Assembly: GCA_963700785.1 (NCBI GenBank) | Contig: CAVOYZ010000010.1 | Span: 1 to 64,000 of the forward strand | Length of the DNA: 64,000 bases | Direction of reading: 5' to 3' | Source: CAXMST01 sp963700785 | GTDB taxonomy: Bacteria; Actinomycetota; Thermoleophilia; Solirubrobacterales; 70-9 | Shown here: positions 1-13,443 of the stretch, one piece after another | How positions within the stretch are numbered: the stretch's first letter is position 1 | Layout of the letters: each line of letters opens with the position of its first letter | Position numbers and translations under genes: made by a program | The notes under the pieces: model-generated | Database searches by the model: none | Told to the model about the DNA's origin: nothing | What the model saw: the letters and a program-made list of their open reading frames with translations, nothing else

Positions 1-201
1 ACCGAGGAGGGTGCCGTCGGCATCGAGGAGGAGGAGGACGAGCTGCTCCGCGCCGCCGAGGAGCTCGGGATCGACCTCTCGGGTGTCCGCGCCGCCGGCG
101 CCGAGGCAGCCGACGAGACGGTCAGCGAGTCGGACAGCAACGGGGCCGAGCCCGAGGCCGAGGCTGAGAAGGCGGACGCCAAGCAGGAGGCCAAGAAGTA
201 G
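1..201 (+). CDS. rpoB: RNA polymerase beta subunit, C-terminal end (partial)
   Basis: Frame 1 is open from the window edge to TAG at 199-201 (66 residues). It contains EEDELLRAAEELGIDLSG, which resembles the end of actinobacterial RpoB (the M. tuberculosis tail has a similar acidic stretch followed by AAANLGINLS). It then runs into a Glu/Ala/Lys-rich tail ending KQEAKK. It lies 71 bases before rpoC on the same strand, the normal rpoBC order. The body of the gene is outside the window. The identity rests on the tail match and gene order. Confidence 0.85.
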   Translation, partial: TEEGAVGIEEEEDELLRAAEELGIDLSGVRAAGAEAADETVSESDSNGAEPEAEAEKADAKQEAKK

Positions 202-272
202 GCCGCCGTCCGCGACGGACCCTTCCGCAGCCCGCCCACGCACCGACCGAAAGAACCAGAGGGAAGCACCAC

Positions 273-4355
<4,083 letters not shown>

Positions 4356-4400
4356 ACCCGCGCGCGTCGCCTACCGGTACGCGAACGTAAAGACGCGCTG

Positions 4401-4426
4401 ACCCAGTCCCCGAGCGGGGAACGGGT
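4401..4426. terminator. hairpin between convergent rpoC and small membrane-protein gene
   Basis: ACCC-ag-TCCCC-gagc-GGGGA-ac-GGGT forms a two-part stem with a four-base loop and no U-run on either strand. It sits in the 86-base gap between two convergent stop codons, so it could end transcription from both sides. The call rests on position and symmetry only. Confidence 0.4.
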
Positions 4427-4441
4427 GACGCCGCCGACGGC

Positions 4442-4750
4442 TCAGTCGCGGTGGCGCTCTCCGGAGGCGGTCAGCGGCCGGCCGGTGGCCGGCCTGCGGG
4501 TGACGCGCAGCGAGCCCTCCTCGGGGCAGGGGAGCGGCAGCGAGTCGGGTGCGTGCGGTCCCCGCCGCGGTCCCCGCGGCCGCTTCGGCTCGCGTCGGAA
4601 ACGGCGGAAGCGGTGATCGCCGCCGTCCTCGGGCGCTTCCGCCGCCTCCGGCTCCGCCTTGATCGCCCAGTAGAGCAACCAGCAGGCGAAGAGCACCGGG
4701 ATCTTCAGGATCACGCCCATGAAGATCATCACTTCGAGACCCGGGTCCAT
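4442..4750 (-). CDS. small membrane protein with basic Arg/Pro-rich tail
   Basis: 102 aa, function not recognised. One hydrophobic segment lies near the N-terminus (VMIFMGVILKIPVLFACWLL, about residues 7-26). An acidic linker (EPEAAEAPEDGG) follows, then a strongly basic Arg/Pro-rich half. This looks like a single-pass anchor with a charged cytoplasmic or nucleic-acid-facing tail. A -10-like TAGACT (minus strand, 4761-4766) ends 10 bases before the ATG, so the leader would be very short. It is convergent with rpoC. Real-gene status rests on the coherent membrane segment and start signal; codon usage alone is ambiguous. Confidence 0.6.
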   Translation of the reverse strand: MDPGLEVMIFMGVILKIPVLFACWLLYWAIKAEPEAAEAPEDGGDHRFRRFRREPKRPRGPRRGPHAPDSLPLPCPEEGSLRVTRRPATGRPLTASGERHRD

Positions 4751-4804
4751 CGGGCATCGCAGTCTAGCGGTCGCGCGCCGGCGCCCACCGAGGTCGAGCA
4801 GGGC

Positions 4805-5449
4805 TCAGAGCGCCGCGATCGCCTGATCGAGCGGCGTCTCGCCGCCGACCAGCTCGAGCGTCCGACCGACCGAGGCCTCGGAGTCGAGACAGGCGAGGAG
4901 CGCGGCGGCGACGTCGGCGCGGCTGACCGCGCCGCGCTCGACGCTCTCGCCGAGCTCCACCAGGCCGGTCGGGGGCTCGTCGGTGAGCCTGCCCGGTCGC
5001 AGGATCGTGGCCGCCAGGCCGCTCTCCCGCAGGGCCTCGTCGGCCCGCCCCTTCGCGCGCAGGTAGGCGTCGAAGACCTGATCGCCGCCGTGATTCGGAT
5101 CGGCGGCCATCGCGCTGATCATCAGGTAGCGGTCGATGCCGGCAAGGCGGGCGGCGTCGATCAGCTTGACCGCGGCCCGGTGGTCGACGGTCTCCTTGCG
5201 CTCGGGGCCGCTGCCCGGTCCGGCGCCGGCGGCGAAGACGACCGCACCGCAGCCGGACAGCGGCCGGGCGAGCGCCGCGGCGTCGTCCCGCTCGAGGTCG
5301 CTGATCACCGGCTCGCCGCCGGCGGCTCGGATCTCGGGCTCCTGGCCGGGATCGCGGATCAGCGAGACGACCGAGTCGCCGCGGTCGCTGAGCAGTGCCG
5401 TCAGCAGCAGCGCGATCTTGCCGTGACCGCCGGCGATCCCGACCCTCAT
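4805..5449 (-). CDS. NAD(P)-binding atypical SDR (NAD(P)H-binding family)
   Basis: 214 aa. The start MRVGIAGGHGKIALLL has a Rossmann GxxGxxG-type glycine motif at residues 4-10, as in the NAD(P)H-binding atypical SDRs (NmrA/YwnB-like). Further on are DRYLMISAMAA and LRPGRL, which fit the cofactor- and substrate-side strands of that family. The canonical YxxxK is replaced by YLRAKGRAD, typical of the atypical group. The ATG at 5447-5449 overlaps the stop of the upstream HAD-like gene by four bases (ATGA), so the two are translationally coupled. Substrate unknown. Confidence 0.85.
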   Translation of the reverse strand: MRVGIAGGHGKIALLLTALLSDRGDSVVSLIRDPGQEPEIRAAGGEPVISDLERDDAAALARPLSGCGAVVFAAGAGPGSGPERKETVDHRAAVKLIDAARLAGIDRYLMISAMAADPNHGGDQVFDAYLRAKGRADEALRESGLAATILRPGRLTDEPPTGLVELGESVERGAVSRADVAAALLACLDSEASVGRTLELVGGETPLDQAIAAL

Positions 5450-5970
5450 CGCCGCGCGATCCCGTTCCCGGCCCACTCGATCAGCGCCTCGACGTGCCAC
5501 TCCTCGATCCCGATTGCCGACTCGGCCGGGACCAGCAGGGTCGGCTCGGGGCGCGCCTCGGCCCACCGGTAGCACTCCTCGCTGAGCGAGTCGTCGATCC
5601 AGGCCAGCGCCCGGCCCCGTGCATAGGCGCCGATCGGGCCCAGCTTCCAGTGAGCGGTGCCGAAGCGCGCGTCCGGGCCGAAGCTGAGCGTCGGCAGCTC
5701 CGGCAAACCGAGAATCGGCGGCAGGTGATCGTTGGCGCGCTCTTCCCAGCCGGTGGCCCAGACCAGCTCGTAGTGCTCGGCCAGGCGCTGCAGGCGCTCG
5801 CCGGCTCCGATCGAGATGAAGTGCGGCATTCCGTCGACCAGGTGGAACTGGCCGACGGTCGCGGGCGGGGTCTGATCGAAGCCGAACAGGCTGATCACGC
5901 CGTCGACGTCGACGGCAAGAATCGGCGGCGGATCTGGGCGCTCTTCGGTGGGGCTCACGGAGGGGTGCAC
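5446..5970 (-). CDS. HAD-like hydrolase domain protein
   Basis: 174 aa with HAD motifs: ILAVDVDGVISLF (motif I, DxD), a WATGWEERAN segment in the motif II region, and AWIDDSLS as an acidic motif IV. This resembles the short HAD-like domains annotated next to nucleotide or RNA-repair functions. The specific substrate is not evident. The annotated start is GTG at 5968-5970, but a TATCGT -10-like element (minus strand, 5969-5974) overlaps it. The GTG at 5956-5958 (protein beginning MSPTEERPD), 10 bases downstream of that element, may be the true leaderless start. It is coupled to the following SDR gene. Confidence 0.75.
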   Translation of the reverse strand: MHPSVSPTEERPDPPPILAVDVDGVISLFGFDQTPPATVGQFHLVDGMPHFISIGAGERLQRLAEHYELVWATGWEERANDHLPPILGLPELPTLSFGPDARFGTAHWKLGPIGAYARGRALAWIDDSLSEECYRWAEARPEPTLLVPAESAIGIEEWHVEALIEWAGNGIARR

Positions 5971-6030
5971 GATAGCCGTCGGCGCCGTCGGGCCGGGCCC
6001 TTGCGGCGGCTCCGCAGAGGCGGCGAGCAG

Positions 6031-6060
6031 TTGGCCCCGCGACTTCCATCCCGCTACACT
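6031..6060 (+). promoter_or_regulatory. rpsL promoter, leaderless configuration
   Basis: TTGGCC (6031-6036), an 18-base spacer, then TACACT (6055-6060), with the GTG start only 8 bases later at 6069. No Shine-Dalgarno is visible. The transcript is predicted to begin at or next to the GTG. Confidence 0.6.
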
Positions 6061-6068
6061 GCGCCGCC

Positions 6069-6464
6069 GTGCCTACGACGTCACAACTGGTTCGCAAGGG
6101 CCGCACGGCCCCTCGCAAGAAGGTCGCCACCCCTGGTCTCAAGTCCGGGCAGGGCGGCAAGCGGCGGCTCGCCGCGCCGCAGAGGCGGGGAGTCTGCACC
6201 CGCGTCTATACGGCTACCCCGAAGAAGCCGAACTCGGCGCTCCGCAAGGTTGCCCGCGTGCGGCTCACCAATGGGATGGAGGTCACCTCCTACATCCCGG
6301 GCGAGGGCCACAACCTGCAGGAGCACTCGGTCGTTCTCGTTCGCGGCGGCCGCGTCAAGGACCTGCCGGGTGTCCGCTACAAGGTGGTCCGCGGGACGCT
6401 CGACGCCTCCGGCGTCAGCGAGCGCAAGCAGTCACGGTCGCAGTACGGCGTCAAGGCCACCTAG
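6069..6464 (+). CDS. rpsL: 30S ribosomal protein S12
   Basis: Decoding-centre protein, 131 aa. It contains RGVCTRVYTATPKKPNSALRK and later EGHNLQEHS and RGGRVKDLPGVRY, as in all S12. K52 corresponds to E. coli K43, the streptomycin-sensitivity lysine, which is retained. Relative to E. coli there is a nine-residue insertion between residues 11 and 37 (TAPRKKVATPGLKSGQGGKRR region). Such insertions are known in some bacterial S12 lineages. The start is GTG at 6069. It is the first gene of a two-gene str unit with rpsG. Confidence 0.98.
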   Translation: MPTTSQLVRKGRTAPRKKVATPGLKSGQGGKRRLAAPQRRGVCTRVYTATPKKPNSALRKVARVRLTNGMEVTSYIPGEGHNLQEHSVVLVRGGRVKDLPGVRYKVVRGTLDASGVSERKQSRSQYGVKAT

Positions 6465-6485
6465 CGGTACGGCAGACGACTTCAG

Positions 6486-6953
6486 ATGCGCCGCAACCGA
6501 GCACCGATCCGACCCCCCGCGCCGGACTCGCGCTACCGCAGTCGCCTGGTCCAGCAGGTGATCAACAAGGTCATGCTGCACGGCAAGAAGTCGACCGCGG
6601 AGCGGATCGTCTACGACGCGCTGGCCGTGGTCGGCGAGCGCACCGGCCGCAACCCCACCGAGGTGCTTGACGAGGCGATCGAGGCGCTGACCCCGAGCCT
6701 CGAGGTTCGCTCGCGCCGCGTCGGTGGCGCCACCTACCAGGTGCCGGTCGAGGTCCCCCAGCGGCGCGCCCGCACGCTCGCCGTCCGCTGGCTCGTCACC
6801 TTCGCCCGCAGCCGCGGCGAGAAGTCGATGTCGGAGCGTCTCGCGCGCGAGATCATGGATGCCACCCAGCAGCAGGGTGGCGCCTACAAGCGCAAGGACG
6901 ACATCTACCGGATGGCCCAGGCGAACAAGGCGTTCGCCCACTACCGCTGGTAG
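6486..6953 (+). CDS. rpsG: 30S ribosomal protein S7
   Basis: Primary 16S-binding protein of the small-subunit head, 155 aa, the standard length. It begins MRRNRAPIRPPAPDSRY and contains the VMLHGKKSTAERIVYDAL helix and GGATYQVPVEV hairpin typical of S7. It is 21 bases after rpsL with no strong Shine-Dalgarno. The last 13 bases overlap the 3' end of a convergent minus-strand gene, which separates rpsG from fusA. Confidence 0.98.
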   Translation: MRRNRAPIRPPAPDSRYRSRLVQQVINKVMLHGKKSTAERIVYDALAVVGERTGRNPTEVLDEAIEALTPSLEVRSRRVGGATYQVPVEVPQRRARTLAVRWLVTFARSRGEKSMSERLAREIMDATQQQGGAYKRKDDIYRMAQANKAFAHYRW

Positions 6954-7666
6954 GCGACCCGGCCGTCGTCCCTCGCCGGCTTGGCGGAGTCGGGGGAGTG
7001 AGGCCGCTGCCCGCCGCGGAGCTCGGCGCCGAGCAGCAGCGAGGTGACGGTCAGGCCGATCCCGGCGAACACCTGGGCCCAGAATCCGCCGAGCAGCTGA
7101 GCCTCGGCGCCGGCGAAGCTCTGGGCCAGCTCGCCCTCGTCGAGGCCCGTCGGGCGATCGACCGCGAAGCTGACGGCGACGGCAGCAACGCCGACCAGGG
7201 CCGCTAGCCGGCAGAGCCGCCAGCGCCGGGTGACGGTCGCGATCACCAGGATCGCGACTGCGATCAGGCCCGCCGGGACGAACAGGTAGGAGTGCGCGGT
7301 TCCGAGCTCGGCCCGCGCGACCTCCGGCGCCGGCGCCACCACGGAAGTCGCGGCGTCGTAGTTGTCGAGCCCGATCGCGACCCCCCGGTAGTCCGCGAAC
7401 TGGCTCAGTCCCAGCAACGCCGCGCAGCCGATCGCCGCGATCAGCAGACCGCGGGCCGGCGTGATTGCCCGCGAGGTCGCCGCGAGCGCCGCCGCCCCCC
7501 GCCGCCTGAGCCCGCCCGGCGGCCGGCTCCGGCCGTCCGGCGGGCCGCCCTTCAGCCCCCTCTTCGACCTCTGCTTCGGCTTCCTGTCAGGTCTCGCTCG
7601 GGGCTTCGGTTTCGACTCGCGAGGCGAGTCGCCGCTGCCGCTCTCGGTTCGCTTGGAAACCGGCAT
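6941..7666 (-). CDS. four-pass membrane protein with basic N-terminal tail, unknown function
   Basis: About 241 aa from ATG 7664-7666 (MPVSKRTESGSGD). A TTG at 7730-7732 would add 22 residues. The first 70 residues are rich in Lys, Arg, Pro and Gly. Four hydrophobic segments follow: around GLLIAAIGCAALLGL, FVPAGLIAVAILVIA, LAALVGVAAVAVSFA and FAGIGLTVTSLLLGA. No family recognised. It lies antisense inside the str operon between rpsG and fusA, overlaps the rpsG stop, and diverges from fusA. Confidence 0.65.
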   Translation of the reverse strand: MPVSKRTESGSGDSPRESKPKPRARPDRKPKQRSKRGLKGGPPDGRSRPPGGLRRRGAAALAATSRAITPARGLLIAAIGCAALLGLSQFADYRGVAIGLDNYDAATSVVAPAPEVARAELGTAHSYLFVPAGLIAVAILVIATVTRRWRLCRLAALVGVAAVAVSFAVDRPTGLDEGELAQSFAGAEAQLLGGFWAQVFAGIGLTVTSLLLGAELRGGQRPHSPDSAKPARDDGRVAYQR

Positions 7667-7680
7667 TGCTTTGCTAAGAT
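7653..7680 (+). promoter_or_regulatory. fusA promoter
   Basis: TTGGAA (7653-7658), a 16-base spacer, and TAAGAT (7675-7680) preceded by TGC (extended -10). The predicted start point near 7687 gives a leader of about 175 bases before fusA. It overlaps the 5' end of the divergent membrane-protein gene. Confidence 0.55.
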
Positions 7681-7791
7681 CCCGCACCGCTCGCGGGGCC
7701 AGCAGTGGTCGGCGCTTGCGAACTCCCAGCAATGGAGAGCCTCAGGACATAGGCACTACCCGGGTCTTGCAAGAGCATGCTCATGCGCTCC

Positions 7792-7811
7792 GGCCCGGAA
7801 GGGCCTTTTTT
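7792..7811 (+). terminator. intrinsic terminator or attenuator in the fusA leader
   Basis: GGCCC-GGAA-GGGCC (7792-7805) with a GNRA tetraloop, followed directly by six T (7806-7811). It is 50 bases upstream of the fusA ATG and downstream of the predicted fusA promoter, so it would end a short transcript of about 125 bases unless bypassed. Upstream GGGGCC near 7695-7701 could compete for the 5' arm. Confidence 0.6.
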
Positions 7812-7861
7812 CTGCCCGGAACTCCCCGCAACTCTCACGACGAAACGAACTCTACGCACTG

Positions 7862-9973
<2,112 letters not shown>

Positions 9974-10122
9974 GCAGAGCTGCCCGAGATTTGCCATATT
10001 CACGGGGTTGCCCGGGTCCGGTTCGGCCCAGGGTGCTCCAGCTTCCAAACTAGAGAACCGCAACGGACCTACCACGCAAAGCTATCGGGACAGAGCCCGA
10101 AGAGAGGAACACCGAGCAAGAA

Positions 10123-11310
10123 ATGTCGAAGGAGAAGTTCGAGCGCGATAAGCCGCACGTCAACGTCGGCACCATTGGTCACATCGACCATGGCAAGACG
10201 ACGCTGACCGCTGCGATCACCACGGTCCTGTCCGACACACAGGGTGGCGAGGCGAAGAGCTTCGAGGAGATCGACAACGCTCCGGAGGAGAAGGAGCGCG
10301 GGATCACGATCGCCACCTCTCACGTCGAGTACTCGACCGACAACCGCCACTACGCACACGTGGACTGCCCCGGGCACGCGGACTACGTCAAGAACATGAT
10401 CACCGGCGCCGCGCAGATGGACGGCGCGATCCTCGTGGTCAGCGCGGCCGACGGCCCGATGCCGCAGACCCGCGAGCACATCCTGCTCGCCCGTCAGGTC
10501 AACGTGCCCTACGTGGTCGTCTTCCTCAACAAGACGGACATGGTCGACGACGACGACCTGATCGAGCTGGTCGAGGAAGAGGTCAAGGACCTGCTGAACG
10601 AGTACGGCTTCCCGGGCGATGAGACGCCGATCATTCGTGGCTCGGCGCTGAAGGCGCTCGAGGGCGACGAGGGGGCCAAGCAGGCGATCCTCGAGCTGGC
10701 GCAGACGCTGGACGACTACATCCCCGAGCCGGAGCGCGACCTCGACAAGCCGTTCCTGATGCCGATCGAGGACATCTTCTCGATCACCGGCCGCGGCACC
10801 GTCGCGACCGGCCGGGTCGAGCAGGGCGTGATCAACACCGGTGACACGGTCGAGATCGTCGGGATCAAGGAGGCGGTCGAGACGACGACGATCACCGGCG
10901 TCGAGATGTTCCGCAAGATCCTCGACGAGGGCCAGGCCGGCGACAACATCGGCGCCCTGCTGCGAGGCACCAAGCGTGAGGACATCGAGCGCGGCCAGGT
11001 GCTCTGCAAGCCGGGCTCGATCACCCCGCACACCAAGTTCAAGGCCGAGGTCTACTGCCTGAAGAAGGAGGAGGGCGGGCGTCACACGCCGTTCTTCTCG
11101 GGCTACCGCCCGCAGTTCTACTTCCGGACCACGGACGTCACCGGCGTCGCCAACCTGCCCGAGGGCACGGAGATGGTGATGCCCGGCGACAACGTCGAGA
11201 TGACGATCGAGCTGATTCAGCCGATCGCCATGGACCAGGGCCTGCGGTTCGCCATCCGTGAGGGTGGCCGCACCGTCGGCTCAGGTGTCGTTACCGAGAT
11301 CATCGAGTAA
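10123..11310 (+). CDS. tuf: elongation factor Tu
   Basis: Aminoacyl-tRNA delivery GTPase, 395 aa. GHIDHGKT (19-26), DCPGHADY (81-88) and NKTD (136-139) are the G1, G3 and G4 motifs; ERGITI (switch I) is present. The C-terminal barrel ends GSGVVTEIIE. GAGAGGAAC lies upstream of the ATG at 10123. The 149-base gap from fusA contains no gene and no promoter I find convincing. A strong terminator follows the stop. Confidence 0.99.
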   Translation: MSKEKFERDKPHVNVGTIGHIDHGKTTLTAAITTVLSDTQGGEAKSFEEIDNAPEEKERGITIATSHVEYSTDNRHYAHVDCPGHADYVKNMITGAAQMDGAILVVSAADGPMPQTREHILLARQVNVPYVVVFLNKTDMVDDDDLIELVEEEVKDLLNEYGFPGDETPIIRGSALKALEGDEGAKQAILELAQTLDDYIPEPERDLDKPFLMPIEDIFSITGRGTVATGRVEQGVINTGDTVEIVGIKEAVETTTITGVEMFRKILDEGQAGDNIGALLRGTKREDIERGQVLCKPGSITPHTKFKAEVYCLKKEEGGRHTPFFSGYRPQFYFRTTDVTGVANLPEGTEMVMPGDNVEMTIELIQPIAMDQGLRFAIREGGRTVGSGVVTEIIE

Positions 11311-11320
11311 CGGCCGGGCC

Positions 11321-11349
11321 GGCCGCCCCACCGGGTGGTCGGCCTTTTT
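11321..11349 (+). terminator. intrinsic terminator after tuf
   Basis: GGCCG and CGGCC arms with inner CCACC/GGTGG pairing around a short loop, followed by TTTTT (11345-11349). It starts 10 bases after the tuf stop and separates the str genes from the S10 operon. Confidence 0.85.
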
Positions 11350-11457
11350 GCGGCCCCCGCTCGAGGGGTGGAGGAGCCGCAGAAGAACAACCAACATACG
11401 ACCGGGGCAAGTCCCCCACCTACCGACCGAACCGGGCTCACCAGATAGGGCTCAGGC

Positions 11458-11509
11458 GGCCGGGGTGGAAAAGCCTGCCCCAACACACCCGGCCCCAGAC
11501 GGGGGCCGG
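11458..11509 (+). promoter_or_regulatory. S10-operon leader with two mutually exclusive hairpins
   Basis: Hairpin A pairs GGCCGGG (11458-11464) with CCCGGCC (11488-11494), extended by GTG/CAC. Hairpin B pairs CCGGCCCC (11489-11496) with GGGGCCGG (11502-11509) around AGACG. The two share 11489-11494, so only one can form. They lie in the 235-base leader region before rpsJ, where a clear promoter was not found. A regulatory role is inferred. Confidence 0.4.
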
Positions 11510-11545
11510 CCACCGCGAGACAGAGGAAGCAGAAGGCGAAAAAAG

Positions 11546-11866
11546 GTGTCAGCGATCACCGCAAGCAAGATCAGGATCCGGTTGAAGGCGTACGACCACG
11601 ACGCCATCGACCGGGCCGCCGGCGAGATCGTCGAGACGGCGCAGCGGACCGGCGCGAGCGTCTCCGGACCCGTGCCGCTGCCCACCTCGCGCAACATCTA
11701 CTGCGTGATTCGCTCCCCGTTCAAGGACAAGGACTCTCGCGAGCACTTCGAGATCCGGACCCACAAGCGGCTGATCGACATTCAGGACCCGACTCCAACC
11801 ACGATCGACGAGCTGCAGCGGATCGAGAACCTGCCCGCCGGCGTCGACGTCGAGATCCGTCTCTAG
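11546..11866 (+). CDS. rpsJ: 30S ribosomal protein S10
   Basis: 106 aa from GTG 11546. The protein starts MSAITASKIRIRLKAYDHD, the conserved S10 beginning, and has SGPVPLPT and HFEIRTHKRLIDI. AGAAGG lies upstream. The frame stays open far upstream, but nothing there resembles S10. It is the first gene of the long S10/spc/alpha superoperon and NusE partner of antitermination complexes (family knowledge). Confidence 0.98.
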   Translation: MSAITASKIRIRLKAYDHDAIDRAAGEIVETAQRTGASVSGPVPLPTSRNIYCVIRSPFKDKDSREHFEIRTHKRLIDIQDPTPTTIDELQRIENLPAGVDVEIRL

Positions 11867-11868
11867 GG

Positions 11869-12492
11869 GTGATCGTGCCTGCGATCGTTGGCAAGAAGCT
11901 GGGGATGACCCAGATCTTCACCGACAGCGGTGAGTCGGTCCCGGTCACGGTGATCGAGGCGGGGCCCTGCAAGGTGACCGCCGTGCGGGCCCCCGAGGTC
12001 GACGGCTACTCGGCGGTCCAGCTCGCCTGGGGCGAGGTTCCCGAGCGCAAGCTGACCAAGGCCGAGCTGGGACACCTGAAGGCCGCCGAGGCGCCGCCGA
12101 TGAAGCATCTGGTCGAGTTCCGCGACCTCGAGCGCGAGAGCGCCGTCGGCGATCAGGTGACGGTCGCGGAGTTCGAGGAGGGCCAGCGGGTCAAGGTCTC
12201 GGCGACGTCGATCGGCAAGGGCTTCCAGGGAACGATCAAGCGCCACAACTTCAGCCGCGGGCCGGTCAGCCACGGCTCCCACAACGTGCGGGCCCCGGGC
12301 TCGATCGGCGCCTCGGCCGATCCGGCGCGCGTGTTCAAGGGCCAGAAGATGCCCGGGCGGATGGGCGCGGCGCGCTCGACGCAGCGGGGTCTCGAGGTCT
12401 TCCGGGTCGACGCCGAACGCAACCTGCTGATCCTGCGCGGCTCGGTTCCGGGCCCGCGCAACGGCACCGTGGAGGTGCGGTCCGATGGCTAG
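11869..12492 (+). CDS. rplC: 50S ribosomal protein L3
   Basis: About 207 aa. The N-terminus has the signature IVGKKLGMTQIF. Later come RHNFSRGPVSHGSHNVRAPG (the glutamine-methylation loop region near the peptidyl-transferase centre) and GRMG. The start is GTG at 11869 (MIVPAIVGKK) or, matching other L3 better, GTG at 11875. Only two bases separate it from rpsJ, and it overlaps the rplD start by eight bases. Confidence 0.97.
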   Translation: MIVPAIVGKKLGMTQIFTDSGESVPVTVIEAGPCKVTAVRAPEVDGYSAVQLAWGEVPERKLTKAELGHLKAAEAPPMKHLVEFRDLERESAVGDQVTVAEFEEGQRVKVSATSIGKGFQGTIKRHNFSRGPVSHGSHNVRAPGSIGASADPARVFKGQKMPGRMGAARSTQRGLEVFRVDAERNLLILRGSVPGPRNGTVEVRSDG

Positions 12493-13132
12493 CGTCAAGG
12501 CCGCGACGATCGGCAAGCAGGCGAAGAGCGAGCTGCCGGAGGCGTTGTTCTCCGAGCCGTTCAACGAATCGCTCGTGCACGAGACCGCGGTCGCGGAGAT
12601 GAACGCCCGCCGCAAGGGCACCCACTCGAGCCTGACCCGCGGCGAGGTCGCGATGACCGGCGCCAAGGCCTGGCGGCAGAAGGGCACCGGGCGTGCCCGG
12701 GTCGGCGCGCTCGGGGTGCCGCATCGCAGGGGCGGCGGCGCCGCCTTCGGCCCGAAGCCCCGCCACTACATCTCGAAGGTCAATCGCAAGGCGCGCCGCA
12801 AGGCGCTGCGCTCGGCCCTCAGCGTGCACGCCGCCCGCGGCTCGCTGGCGGTCCTGCCGGCGGATTCATTCGACGAGCCGAAGACCAGCCAGGCGGCCGA
12901 GGGGCTTCAGAAGTGGGGCGCAGCCGCGCCGACGCTGGTCGTCGTCACCGGCGAGGAGGCGGCCGCCGCGAAGAGCTTCAGGAACATCCCGCGGGTGGCG
13001 GTTGCTACGGCCGAGGGCGTCGGCGTCGCCGAGATCGTCGGGGCCCGGTCGCTGGTCGTCTCGGAGCCGTCCCTCGAGATCCTCGAGCAGCGTTCCGCGG
13101 CGGTCAGCCGCGGCGGCGAGGAGGCCTCCTGA
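12485..13132 (+). CDS. rplD: 50S ribosomal protein L4
   Basis: 215 aa. It has the extended exit-tunnel loop: NARRKGTHSSLTRGEVAMTG, then AKAWRQKGTGRARVG and PHRRGGGAAFGPKPR. The C-terminal half is the Rossmann-like globular domain. In other bacteria L4 is the autoregulator of the S10 operon, relevant to the leader hairpins upstream. Overlaps rplC by eight bases and rplW by one (TGATG). Confidence 0.97.
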   Translation: MASVKAATIGKQAKSELPEALFSEPFNESLVHETAVAEMNARRKGTHSSLTRGEVAMTGAKAWRQKGTGRARVGALGVPHRRGGGAAFGPKPRHYISKVNRKARRKALRSALSVHAARGSLAVLPADSFDEPKTSQAAEGLQKWGAAAPTLVVVTGEEAAAAKSFRNIPRVAVATAEGVGVAEIVGARSLVVSEPSLEILEQRSAAVSRGGEEAS

Positions 13133-13425
13133 TGGACGCCCGCCAGGTCATCGTCGAGCCGGTCATCTCCGAGAAGAGCTACGCGCTGATGGCTGACAAC
13201 AAGTACACGTTCCGGGTCAACGATCGGGCCCACAAGACCCAGATCCGCGCGGCGGTGGAGGAGATCTTCAAGGTCGAGGTGGTGGGGATCCACACCTCGC
13301 GCGTGCGCTCGAAGCCGAAGCGCCGTGGTGTTCACAGTGGCCGCACGCGGGCCTGGAAGAAGGCAGTCGTCAAGCTCGCCCCCGGGGACAGCATCGAGCT
13401 GTTCGAGGGTGCGGCGACCGAGTAG
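13132..13425 (+). CDS. rplW: 50S ribosomal protein L23
   Basis: 97 aa from ATG 13132 (MDARQVIVEPVISEKSY). KYTFRVNDRAHKTQIRAAVEEIF is the L23 fold core (tunnel-exit protein and docking site for trigger factor and SRP). The ATG shares one base with the rplD stop, so the start is fixed by coupling. C-terminal part GVHSGRTRAWKKAVVKL is standard. Confidence 0.97.
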   Translation: MDARQVIVEPVISEKSYALMADNKYTFRVNDRAHKTQIRAAVEEIFKVEVVGIHTSRVRSKPKRRGVHSGRTRAWKKAVVKLAPGDSIELFEGAATE

Positions 13426-13443
13426 CGATGGAGATCTGAACCA

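Noticed and set aside
7687..7811. SRP (4.5S-like) RNA or another known small RNA in the fusA leader
   Set aside because: The GGAA tetraloop is present, but the conserved SRP core flanking it is not.
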